Assembly (NCBI GenBank): GCA_019420585.1
Contig: JAHZGX010000004.1
Location: forward strand, 62,001-126,000
Direction: 5' to 3'
DNA: 64,000 nucleotides
DNA from: Prevotellaceae bacterium
GTDB lineage: Bacteria; Bacteroidota; Bacteroidia; Bacteroidales; Bacteroidaceae
Below, piece by piece: positions 1-9,300 of this stretch. The position numbers and the translations under genes are program-made. The first letter of the stretch is position 1. Each line of letters starts with the position of its first letter. Under the pieces are notes generated by a model. That model had not been told where the DNA came from. It did not search any database and saw only the letters and a program-made list of their open reading frames with translations.

Positions 1-203
1 AATAAATTTTCCTTACACGAAACTTGACGGAAATGACTGGATGGCGGCTTGCGAGATGTAGGGAAGGGTTCCCCCGATTGGTCTCCTTTTAGGCTCAGCG
101 GAAAGATTATCCCCCGCTGATTTCCTACTGAGTCCAAGAAGCGCCGCTGAGCAATTCGACCACGTCTGGAAAGGCAGGTTTTTCGGCCAAGGGAAAAAGA
201 AGT

Positions 204-250
204 GAGGGGAAGAAAGCCTGCGGCACATCATGCCGGGCTTTCCTCCCCTC
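204..250 (-). terminator. Probable terminator of the nqr operon
   Basis: A 15-bp inverted repeat with one mismatch (arms about 204-218 and 236-250) lies 45 nt past the nqrF stop. On the minus strand it is followed by a pyrimidine-rich stretch containing five T. Nothing else supportable is seen in positions 1-294. Confidence 0.6.
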
Positions 251-294
251 GCTGTCTGTATTTATATGCTTATTCCCGACATGCGGGAAACTGC

Positions 295-1569
295 TTAGCC
301 TCCGAAATTGTCGAAACTGATCATGTCATCCTCCACACCCAGGCTGTGCAAGAGGTCAAGCACAGTCTTGGCCATCATTGGAGGGCCACAGAGATAGTAT
401 TCCACATCCTCGGGAGACTCATGCTGCTTGAGGTAGGTGTCTCCCATCACGGGAGCAATGAAGCCCGGCGTGTACTTCACGCCAAGTTTGTCTGCCTTGG
501 GATCGGGACGGTCGAGAGCCAGATGGAAGTGGAAATTGGGATACTCCTTTTCCAACTCCAGGAAGTCCTCAAGGAAGAACACCTCGTCGATGCCACGTGC
601 ACCATAGAAGTAGTGCATCTCGCGGTCACGCACATTCAGCGTCTTGAGCAAGTGCATAATCTGCGCTCTCAGAGGAGCCATACCGGCTCCACCGCCCACC
701 CAAATCATCTCACGGCCGGTGCCGTAATGAGGATGGAACTCTCCGTAAGGACCACTCATAATACACTTGTCACCGGGCTTCAGGCTGAAGATATAGGTTG
801 AGGCTATGCCGCAAGGAACATCCTGGAAGCCAGGTCCCTGGTCTTTGGGCTTGAAGGGAGGCGTGGCGATACGCACTGTAAGGGTGATGATGTCGCCCTC
901 ATCGGGATAGTTGGCCATGGAGTAGGCACGCACGGTGGGCGTGTCATTTTTCTGCTTCAGACCAAAGATGCCAAACTTCTGCCATGTGGGCACGTACAGG
1001 TCGCCAATGAGAGACTTGTCCATGTCACGGTCATAGTCGATGTCATAGGCAGGAATCTGTATCTGCGCATACGAGCCGGGCTCGAAGTCCATGTGCTCTC
1101 CCGGGGGGAGCTGCACCTTGAACTCCTTGATGAAGGAAGCCACATTGCGGTTGCTGATGACGGTGCACTCCCATTCCTTGACTCCCATAACGGAATCGGC
1201 CACCTGTATCTTCTGGTCACCCTTCACCTTACACTGGCATCCCAGACGCCAGTGATCCTTGACCTGCTTGCGGGTGAAGTGGCCTTTCTCACTGTCGAGA
1301 ATCTCGCCGCCACCCTCAAGAACCTGCAACTTGCACTGGCCGCAGGAACCCTTGCCACCACATGCGCTGGGCAGGTAAATGCCTTCCTGCGCAAGCGTGG
1401 AGAGCAGTGATGAGCCTTGACCCACCGAGATGGTGTCGCGGCCGTTGATGGTGATGTTCACATTACCACTTGGCGAGAGGTATGTCTTGGCCACGAGCAG
1501 GATGACTACCAAGGCAATGATGACTGCCAGGAAGACACCTATACTTGCTAATATCAAATTTATATCCAT
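295..1569 (-). CDS. nqrF: Na+-translocating NADH:quinone reductase subunit F
   Basis: NqrF is the NADH-oxidising entry subunit of the Na+-pumping NQR complex in the inner membrane; it passes electrons from NADH through FAD to a 2Fe-2S centre. The 424-aa protein has one N-terminal membrane anchor (about residues 5-27), a ferredoxin domain with cluster ligands Cys70, Cys76, Cys79 and Cys111, an FAD-binding segment around RAYSMANYP, and a C-terminal NADH-binding domain with YLCGPPMM. The length and Cys positions match the well-studied Vibrio protein. It is the last gene of a six-gene operon, 27 nt after nqrE. Confidence 0.97.
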   Translation of the reverse strand: MDINLILASIGVFLAVIIALVVILLVAKTYLSPSGNVNITINGRDTISVGQGSSLLSTLAQEGIYLPSACGGKGSCGQCKLQVLEGGGEILDSEKGHFTRKQVKDHWRLGCQCKVKGDQKIQVADSVMGVKEWECTVISNRNVASFIKEFKVQLPPGEHMDFEPGSYAQIQIPAYDIDYDRDMDKSLIGDLYVPTWQKFGIFGLKQKNDTPTVRAYSMANYPDEGDIITLTVRIATPPFKPKDQGPGFQDVPCGIASTYIFSLKPGDKCIMSGPYGEFHPHYGTGREMIWVGGGAGMAPLRAQIMHLLKTLNVRDREMHYFYGARGIDEVFFLEDFLELEKEYPNFHFHLALDRPDPKADKLGVKYTPGFIAPVMGDTYLKQHESPEDVEYYLCGPPMMAKTVLDLLHSLGVEDDMISFDNFGG

Positions 1570-1596
1570 AGTTGTATTGTCTCCTCTACGCTTTTA

Positions 1597-2226
1597 TTAG
1601 ATGTTCAAACCAGAGAAACACATGAAGGCCATGGCCATCAAACCCACGGTGATGAACGTGATGCCGAGTCCCTGCAGAGGACGGGGCACGTCCGTGTAAG
1701 CCATCTTCTCACGGATGGCAGCCAGTCCCACGATGGCCAGAGCCCAGCCAATGCCAGAACCCAAGGCGTATGCCACGGCATCACCAAGGCTGGAGATAGC
1801 CTGAGTACTCACTTCGGGATCCATCTGCACACGCTGCTGCATGAACAGGCAGGCACCCATGATGGCGCAGTTCACTGCTATCAAGGGCAAGAAGATACCC
1901 AGGGCAGAATACAGGGAAGGACTGAAACGCTCCACCACCATCTCCACCAACTGCACGATGCCGGCAATAACGGCAATGAACAGGATGAAGGCAAGGAAGG
2001 TAAGGTCAACGCCCTCCACCAGGGCATCAGGCCCCAATACCTTGGTCTGCAAAACCCAGTTCACCGGTACGGTGACAAGCAGTACGAAAGTCACGGCAAC
2101 GCCCAGACCCAATGCAGTCTTCACGTTCTTGGACACAGCCAAATAAGAGCACATGCCCAGGAAGAATGCGAATATCATGTTGTCCACAAAGATGCTGCGG
2201 ACGAACAAACTTATCATGTGTTCCAT
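1597..2226 (-). CDS. nqrE: Na+-translocating NADH:quinone reductase subunit E
   Basis: NqrE is an integral membrane subunit of Na+-NQR that, with NqrD, holds an intramembrane iron-sulfur centre and forms part of the ion path. The 209-aa protein is almost entirely hydrophobic, with about six membrane segments. Cys26 (in GMCSYL) and Cys120 (in AVNCAI) sit where the conserved cluster ligands lie in characterised NqrE. Its start lies one base from the nqrD stop, which suggests translational coupling. Confidence 0.96.
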   Translation of the reverse strand: MEHMISLFVRSIFVDNMIFAFFLGMCSYLAVSKNVKTALGLGVAVTFVLLVTVPVNWVLQTKVLGPDALVEGVDLTFLAFILFIAVIAGIVQLVEMVVERFSPSLYSALGIFLPLIAVNCAIMGACLFMQQRVQMDPEVSTQAISSLGDAVAYALGSGIGWALAIVGLAAIREKMAYTDVPRPLQGLGITFITVGLMAMAFMCFSGLNI

Positions 2227-2227
2227 A

Positions 2228-2857
2228 TTACTTCTTCTCCTCCTTGTTTATTGAACGGTGTGCCCATATTACACAGCCCACAATGATAAGGCTCATGGCG
2301 GGCATGGTCATCATGCCATTGTTCATGTAACCACCCTCGTAAGCGCACTGAGGAATGACCTGGAAGCCCAGCAGAGAGCCGCTTCCGAGCAGTTCGCGCA
2401 CGAAGCCCACCAGCACCAATATGATGGCGTAGCCCAGTCCGTTGCCTATGCCATCAAGAAAACTCTCCCAAGGACCGTTCTGCATGGCAAATGCCTCAAG
2501 GCGTCCCATCAGGATACAGTTGGTAATGATAAGTCCCACATACACGCTTAACTGCACGCTCACGTCGTACACGTAAGCCTTGAGGAACTGGTTGACAATG
2601 GTCACCAAAGCCGCCACTACTACCAACTGCACGATGATGCGTATGCGGTTGGGGATAGTCTTGCGAATGAGTGAAATGATGACATTGGAGAATGCTGTGA
2701 TTACTGTAACGGAGAGTCCCATTACAATCGCAGGCTCAAGCTGACTGGTGACAGCCAGCGCGGAACAGATACCCAGCACCTGGACAGCGATGGGGTTGTC
2801 CAGATTAAGGGGCTTGGAGAAGACAGCCCTGTTCTCGGCTGAAAATAGTTTACTCAT
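2228..2857 (-). CDS. nqrD: Na+-translocating NADH:quinone reductase subunit D
   Basis: NqrD is the membrane partner of NqrE, related to it and to RnfE. The 209-aa protein has about six hydrophobic segments and carries Cys31 (GICSAL) and Cys114 (TNCILM). These correspond to the intramembrane Fe-S ligands of the family, offset by two residues from Vibrio. It lies between nqrC and nqrE with very short gaps, so it is surely co-transcribed. Confidence 0.96.
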   Translation of the reverse strand: MSKLFSAENRAVFSKPLNLDNPIAVQVLGICSALAVTSQLEPAIVMGLSVTVITAFSNVIISLIRKTIPNRIRIIVQLVVVAALVTIVNQFLKAYVYDVSVQLSVYVGLIITNCILMGRLEAFAMQNGPWESFLDGIGNGLGYAIILVLVGFVRELLGSGSLLGFQVIPQCAYEGGYMNNGMMTMPAMSLIIVGCVIWAHRSINKEEKK

Positions 2858-2880
2858 ATTTCTTTATTCCTCCATTATCG

Positions 2881-3615
2881 TTATTCGGTTACTTCACTTG
2901 AGTCTGTCTGGCAACAGTCGGCTTCGCTATCGCCGTCCTGGCTGCTGGTAGGATAAGCGCAGCAGGATGCATCGGATCCCTCCTGCAAGAAGGTGGCATA
3001 GGCCCTCAGGCCGCCGTTGACCATCTCGGCCACTCCGTTGCTTGTAAGAGTGGCACCCGTGATGCCGTCCACTTCGGTCTGCGCAGAAGCCTTTCCGGCC
3101 TTGACAACGGTAAGGGCTATCTCACCAGCTTCGTCAAAGACCGGACGTCCATTGAACATCTCCTGAAAAGCACGTTCCTTGATGCGGGCACCCAGGCCGG
3201 CTGTCTCGCTCTCGTGGGAGAAGTAAGCGCCATACACGGTCTTCTTGTCCTCGTTGAGCGACATGTAGCCCCAAAGTCCGCCCCAAAGTCCACGACCCGT
3301 CATGGGTATCACGTACTTAGTGGCTCCGTCCACGCTGGCCACGTACACCCGACCTTCCTTGGCGGCTCCTTGCACAGTGGTCTGCACCGTCAGGGTGTCC
3401 GTGATGGTCTCGGCATACCTGGTGTCCACCTCTGCGTCAGTCAGGCCAGTGATGTTCAGGCTGGTAAGAATCTGGTTCTTGGTGTCACGCAGGACATTTG
3501 CGTCCTGTGTCTCCTTCAGACTGCTGGCCACGAAAGCAAGCAGAAACGCCACCACGATAACCATGACGGCAGCGTAGAGGATGGTGTATGTATTGCTGTT
3601 TGTGTTCAGTTTCAT
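2881..3615 (-). CDS. nqrC: Na+-translocating NADH:quinone reductase subunit C, with Cys-rich tail
   Basis: NqrC carries a covalently bound FMN on an exported FMN-binding domain. The 244-aa protein has one N-terminal membrane segment (about residues 10-32) and a periplasmic FMN_bind domain. It ends in the ApbE target motif Dxx(S/T)GAT: Asp183, Thr186, Gly187, Ala188 and acceptor Thr189. Known NQR complexes need an ApbE flavin transferase for this step; no apbE is in the window. Unusually, the protein continues for about 34 residues after the domain as an acidic, Ser-rich tail holding two Cys-Cys pairs (218-219 and 234-235). The start follows nqrB by 15 nt. Confidence 0.95.
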   Translation of the reverse strand: MKLNTNSNTYTILYAAVMVIVVAFLLAFVASSLKETQDANVLRDTKNQILTSLNITGLTDAEVDTRYAETITDTLTVQTTVQGAAKEGRVYVASVDGATKYVIPMTGRGLWGGLWGYMSLNEDKKTVYGAYFSHESETAGLGARIKERAFQEMFNGRPVFDEAGEIALTVVKAGKASAQTEVDGITGATLTSNGVAEMVNGGLRAYATFLQEGSDASCCAYPTSSQDGDSEADCCQTDSSEVTE

Positions 3616-3630
3616 TTCTTTTCCTCCTCT

Positions 3631-4806
3631 TTACTTTTTAATTGCACGTTTGGCGCGCTTGTTGATGTTGCTTTGCACGAAACAGTAGTCAATGAGCGGC
3701 GCAAAAGCGTTCATCAGCAATATGGCAAGCATCATGCCCTCGGGGAAACCGGGGTTGAGCACTCTCACCATGACGGCAACGACACCAATCAAGAAGCCGT
3801 AAATGTACTTGCCACACTCAGTGCGCGCACTGCTCACAGGATCCGTGGCCATGAACACGGCACCGAAGGCAAATCCGCCCAGCACCAAATGCTGATACCA
3901 CAGGATTTGGTTCCCACCGACCCCCTGAAGCAGGAAGCCCATCAGGGAACCACCAACGAACACACTCAGCATAATCTTCCAACTGGCAACACCCGTCCAA
4001 AGCAACAGGATGGCACCCAGCGCAATGGCAATCACGCTGGTCTCACCCACAGAACCGGGGATGAGACCTACGATAGCATCATGTATCGTCTGGCAATCAA
4101 ATCCCTGGAAGCCAGGCTCCACAGCCACGCCAAGCGGTGTGGCCGATGTGGTCACGTCGGCCAGGTTGTTGCCCAAGCCGCAAATCTGATCCTGTGCGAC
4201 CCACACCTTGCTGTCACCCGTCATGGCAGAGGGGTAACTGAAGAAGAGAAACGCACGCGTGACAAGGGCAGGATTGAAGATGTTCATGCCTGTTCCGCCG
4301 AAAATCTCCTTGGCGAAAATCACACTGAAGGCCACTGCTATGGCCAACATCCACAGAGGGGTGGTTACCGGCACAATCATAGGAATGAGGATGCCTGACA
4401 CCAGGAAGCCTTCCTGAATCTCCTCACCCTTCCACTGGGCCACGACGAACTCAATGCCGAGACCCACCACGTAACTGACCACAATCTTAGGCAGCACGGC
4501 CAGGAAGCCGTAGCCAAATATTTCCCAGAACGATGCTGAGGCCAGTGTACCGGCGGCCAAATAATTCTGATAGCCCACGTTGTACATGCCGAAGAGCAGT
4601 GCCGGCACTAATGCAAGCACCACAAAACTCATGATACGCTTGCTGTCGATGGCATCGTGAATGTTCACGCTGCCCACGCGGGAAGTCGTGTTGGGAACGA
4701 AAGCGAAAGTCTCGAATCCGTCCACCAGGCTGCGGAAGGCATGGAACTTGCCTCCCTCTTCCACGTAGGGCTTTATGTGATCGAATAAATTTCTGATAGC
4801 TTTCAT
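3631..4806 (-). CDS. nqrB: Na+-translocating NADH:quinone reductase subunit B
   Basis: NqrB is the large membrane subunit of Na+-NQR; it carries covalent FMN and riboflavin and contributes the main sodium channel. The 391-aa protein has a short soluble N-terminus followed by about ten membrane segments. The flavinylation site is visible as Asp217 through Thr223 (DVTTSAT, acceptor Thr223), matching Dxx(S/T)(G/S)AT. The motif GGTGMNIFNPA is typical of the family. It is second in the operon, 17 nt after nqrA. Confidence 0.96.
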   Translation of the reverse strand: MKAIRNLFDHIKPYVEEGGKFHAFRSLVDGFETFAFVPNTTSRVGSVNIHDAIDSKRIMSFVVLALVPALLFGMYNVGYQNYLAAGTLASASFWEIFGYGFLAVLPKIVVSYVVGLGIEFVVAQWKGEEIQEGFLVSGILIPMIVPVTTPLWMLAIAVAFSVIFAKEIFGGTGMNIFNPALVTRAFLFFSYPSAMTGDSKVWVAQDQICGLGNNLADVTTSATPLGVAVEPGFQGFDCQTIHDAIVGLIPGSVGETSVIAIALGAILLLWTGVASWKIMLSVFVGGSLMGFLLQGVGGNQILWYQHLVLGGFAFGAVFMATDPVSSARTECGKYIYGFLIGVVAVMVRVLNPGFPEGMMLAILLMNAFAPLIDYCFVQSNINKRAKRAIKK

Positions 4807-4823
4807 GTTGTATAACTATTTCT

Positions 4824-6152
4824 TTAAGCGTTTTCCTTTCTGAGGATGTCAAGTCCCTGGCGTACGATGCGCTGAAGTTCCAGTTTGGAACTGTCCACGA
4901 ACTCGGCTATGGCAAAGTCCTCAGGAGCAACCTCGTAAATGCCCAGTGCCTCCTGCCGGTCAATGTCGCCCGCTATGATGGCTTTCACAAGGTAACCCGC
5001 ATAGATATCCATGGGGAATACACGGTCATACTCGCCGCTCATGATCATGTGACGTTCACCTCCCTTTACGCGCGCATCCATTATATATTCCTTCTTCTTG
5101 CCCAAAAGCCAACTGAAGTAACTGCGGTGCGTGCTGAAAGTATTGAACCTGGGACTTATCCATCCCAGAAACTCATCGGCATGGTCACCCTCTGGAATCA
5201 CGTTCACCTCCGTGGCGTGTGCTGCCAAGAAAGCATCCGTGCCAGCCTTCACGCCGGTCATCACATTGCCGTTGATGATGCGTGTGTTTTCAGTGTTGGC
5301 GCGTCCATCGACCAAAGCGGCAAGTCTCTGCCCCACCTTCACCTGATAATATGCGGGAGTCTTCACTTCGCTGCCAGCCAGGGCTACGGTACGTGTGAGG
5401 TCAACTTGCCCGTTGAGCATCAGCCTACCCACGAATATCACTTCCTCGGCACCGAGAGTCCACACAACCTCACCCTTGTTGATAGGATCCACGTGGTTGA
5501 TTTGCACGCCCACGTTACCGGCAGGTGCGGGGCCGTCAAACACGGTCACCTCACAGTCCTTGGCCTGCAGCAGAGCATTGCTTTTCTGCTTTGCACTCAC
5601 GCCCAGGTGTACTTTTGCCAACCGGGAGAGGGCGGTCAGTCCTGCCTGGAAAGCCGCTTCCTGACCTTTCAGTACATACTCAAAGTCCTGGCTGAGGGGC
5701 ATGCTGTTGAATGCGCTCACGAAAATGGCCTTCGGGGTATCCTCGGGCGAAGCCACCACATCATAGGGACGCTGGCGGAAGAAAGCAAACATGCCACTCT
5801 CCAGAAGCAGTTCCTTCACATCGCCTTTCGTGTCAAACTGGCGTGCCTTCTGCTCCCCATCAGCCTGCACACGAATGGCAAGCAACTTCCTGCGGTCGCC
5901 GCGCTCTACTTGGGAAACCGTTCCGCTGACGGGACTGACGAATTTCACCTCGGGATGGAGTTTGTCTGTAAAGAGAGCATCGCCGGCTTTCACGGCATCG
6001 CCTTCCTTCACCACCACACGGGGCTTCAGGCCTGGGAAGTCATCGGGGCAAAGCGCAAACTCACCGCCACAAGGCACGGTGGATGTCTGCAACGCCGCTT
6101 TACCCTTTAGATTGACATCAAGGCCCTTGCTTAATTTGATTACCTTTGTCAT
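4824..6152 (-). CDS. nqrA: Na+-translocating NADH:quinone reductase subunit A
   Basis: NqrA is the cytoplasmic, RnfC-like subunit of Na+-NQR implicated in quinone binding. The 442-aa protein starts with the family signature KGLDVNLKGKA. It contains the biotinyl/lipoyl-like N-terminal fold region (VVKEGDAVKAGDALF) and no membrane segments. It is first in the operon; a promoter box lies about 36 nt upstream and transcription diverges from tamB. Length is normal for the family. Confidence 0.96.
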   Translation of the reverse strand: MTKVIKLSKGLDVNLKGKAALQTSTVPCGGEFALCPDDFPGLKPRVVVKEGDAVKAGDALFTDKLHPEVKFVSPVSGTVSQVERGDRRKLLAIRVQADGEQKARQFDTKGDVKELLLESGMFAFFRQRPYDVVASPEDTPKAIFVSAFNSMPLSQDFEYVLKGQEAAFQAGLTALSRLAKVHLGVSAKQKSNALLQAKDCEVTVFDGPAPAGNVGVQINHVDPINKGEVVWTLGAEEVIFVGRLMLNGQVDLTRTVALAGSEVKTPAYYQVKVGQRLAALVDGRANTENTRIINGNVMTGVKAGTDAFLAAHATEVNVIPEGDHADEFLGWISPRFNTFSTHRSYFSWLLGKKKEYIMDARVKGGERHMIMSGEYDRVFPMDIYAGYLVKAIIAGDIDRQEALGIYEVAPEDFAIAEFVDSSKLELQRIVRQGLDILRKENA

Positions 6153-6187
6153 ATCAAGAACAAAATAACGTTACCTTAAAAGTGTTG

Positions 6188-6195
6188 CAAAATTA
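6188..6195 (-). promoter_or_regulatory. Promoter -7 box of the nqr operon
   Basis: On the minus strand the sequence reads TAATTTTG, a perfect TAnnTTTG match. A TTTG that could serve as the -33 element is at 6220-6223; the spacing of 24 nt is slightly long. The site overlaps the divergent tamB promoter region. Confidence 0.6.
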
Positions 6196-6237
6196 CTTAA
6201 AAAAAGCGATTTGCCCTTACAAACCGAAATTTATTTG

Positions 6238-6245
6238 TACTTTTG
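6238..6245 (+). promoter_or_regulatory. Promoter -7 box for tamB
   Basis: TACTTTTG matches TAnnTTTG, with a TTTG at 6210-6213 as possible -33 element. Transcription would start near 6250, giving a leader of about 75-120 nt depending on the uncertain tamB start. Confidence 0.5.
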
Positions 6246-6368
6246 AGCCGCTTAAGCGGACACAAGTACACATTGGCAAGTATGTGGCTGTGTCATGTGC
6301 AATACACATTTATAAAATAAAGGCTCATCAAAGCACTAAAATATCTGTTCCGCCTCTGTGTACTACTG

Positions 6369-9300
6369 GTGCTCGGAGGCTATTTGTTCCTGTTTGCCCT
6401 CACGGCCATACCGTCGGTGCAGCGCAGGTTGGCAGGTGTTGCTGCCGACTTGCTGGAAGAGCGTATCGGCACGCATGTCAGTGTGAAACGCGTGCGGGTG
6501 GGGCTTCCCGGACGCATTATCGTAGACGGGCTGCAGATATATGACCACAGGGACACCCTCATGCTTCATGTCCCGCGAGTGGCAGCAAAGATGAATCTCA
6601 TGCCTTTGCTTGAGCGCAGGATACGCCTTGGCAATGTCCAGTTATTCGGTGCCAAGGCCGTCCTTTATCATGCCGTGCCAGACAGTGCGCCCAACTGGCA
6701 GTTTCTGACTGATGCTTTCAGCAATTCTTCCGACACCACTCCCACCACCATCGACCTGCAGATAAGGTCACTGCTCGTACGCCGTTGCCAGGTGAACTAT
6801 GACCGCCTCTACAAGCCGCAGGCCAAGGGACGTTTTGATGCCAACCACCTTTCCCTCACCGGGCTTTCCCTCACCGCAAACCTGGGATGCCTGACAGCGG
6901 ACTCACTGAACCTCAACATAAAGAAACTCAGTGGCAGCGAGCAAAGCGGTCTGGAACTCTCAAGACTCCAGTTCAGGCTGGCAGCCAACCGAAGTTCCCT
7001 GCGCCTGGAAGACTTTGACATGCAGATGCCGCACACCTCACTCTCTCTCCCGTTGCTCACCGCCACCTATCCCGGCATGCCGGCAAAGGGTACTCCGCCA
7101 GCCGCATGGCTTGACCGGATGGAGGCACACACACAGATGGAACTGAAGGTAATGCCAGCCGACCTCGCCCCATTGTTTCCTCCACTCGGACGTGTGAAAG
7201 GTTCCGTAAACCTTGCCGCACACATCTCACTGGAGGAAGGCGGAAGGGTGAACATGACAGAGATACATGTTTTTGGATTTGACAAGACTGTGTCATTTAC
7301 AGCAGATGTCATGGGCAATAACGTCTTCCATGACCCTTCATGCACGGCTTACATACGTGAACTGGTCACCACGCATGACTTGTGGACACACCTGCCTACC
7401 CTCCTGCCCCCATCCGCAGCCCCTTTGGCTGACCGTCTGAAACCGCTTGGCGACACCCGCACAAACGGCATGCTGCACTACGGCAAGCACATGGCACGAG
7501 CCGACCTTTCCCTACACACCGGAGCCGGTGACATGCGTATGAAGGGTAGCCTTGCCGATGGCAACCTCTACGAAGCAGACCTGAAACTGACAGACACCCG
7601 CCCGGATGCCTTCACGAAAGCCTCGCCGGGCACCCTGCCCCAGAATCTCTCAGCCTCAGTCCTGCTGCACGGACGCATCCATGGAGCAGGGGGGCGGCCT
7701 TCAGTGCAGGCTTCGGGAAACATACATTCACTTACTTTCCGTCAACACACCTATCATGGCATACCCTTCCGGGGCAGCATGGAAGGCCACGAGTATCAGT
7801 TGACCCTACAGGCCAACGAGGAGCAAGGGCATGTGTCACTGGACGCACGAGCCTCCCTGCCCTCCTCCGGCACAAGGCACATTGCACTCTCCGGTGTCCT
7901 GGAGCAGTTCAATCCCTCGGCACTCCACCTTGTCAAGGCACTCCAAGGCGAAAGTCTGTCAGGACGAATGGAGGCTCACCTTGACATCCCCAAGGGAGGG
8001 CAACCCGAAGGTGAGCTGCACATAAATGACATCTCCATTTATTCTATGGAAAAAGGACTGCTTGACATAGGAGACATCAACCTCTCATGCCGCGCAGACT
8101 CCGGCGTGCAGCGACTCAGCATGTACAGCAATGTGGCTCGGCTCAATGCTTCAGGCACATTCCGGTGGAAGTCCCTGCCCCGTGCCGTGCTGCTGCTCAC
8201 CCACCGCCACCTGCCCAGCGTGATTCCCGCACCGCACATGTCAGGAAACGCAGATGAAGTGGACATGGAGTTTGACCTGCACGTGCACGACACCGCAGTG
8301 GTGGCTCGCCTGACAGGCCTAGACCTCTCCCTGCCCGAGGAGGCCGTCATGCACGGAAAGATACACAGTGGGGTAAACCTGATGGAACTGGACGGGCAAA
8401 TCCCACAACTGCACCTGGGCAGCGAGCGCCTGCTCAATGGGAACCTGCGCCTGGAGTGCACTCAGCACAACGTACAGGCCAGCCTGCGCACACGCCGCAT
8501 GATGAAGGACAAACCGGTGGATATTGACCTTACCGCCTACACAGAGAAAGACCGCCTAGTGACGCAGGTCATGTGGGACAACCTGTCGCATCCACGGCAG
8601 AAAGGTGCACTTAGCCTGGGCACGCAGTTCCTGAAGGACCCCGATGGCAAAACCACTGTCTCGGCACGGGTGAACCCCTCCGACATCGTCATCAGCGACA
8701 CGGTGTGGCATGTGCATCCGGGCACTGTGTACTGGCACCAGGGCAGCGCGGACATCCGGGACGTAAGTCTCTCAAGCAGCGACCGCTACTTTGCGCTCAA
8801 CGGAAGGGTGTCGGCCCTGGATGCAGACACTCTCACGGTGGACGTGAAAGACTTTGACCTCTCTTATCTGTTCAACATTGTCAACTTCCATGCCGTGGAT
8901 TTCCACGGCTACGCCACAGGCCGCGTGTATGGGCGCGAACTGCTGAAGCAGCCCAAGGCCGATGCTTTCCTGCAGGTGCATGACTTCACCTTCAACAATG
9001 CCGGCATGGGCGACATGGACGCACACATCAATTGGGGGGCACGGCCAAAGACCATCCAACTGGATGCATACATGCAAGATCCCCATGCCCACCAGCAGAC
9101 GGCCGTGCAGGGAAGCATAACCCTGGGGCATGGCCCCGGCTCGGGACTTGACCTGGACATCAACACACGGCGCATGAACCTGCACTTCCTGCACCGTTAC
9201 GCCTCATCCATCTTCAGCAAGATGGAGGGCAGGGTGACAGGAAATTGCCGCGTGTTCGGCCCCTTCAAGAACATCAACCTCGAAGGCAAGATAGTTGCTG

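Noticed and set aside
13..231. A 72-aa minus-strand open frame downstream of nqrF
   Set aside because: It crosses the terminator hairpin and shows no recognisable sequence.
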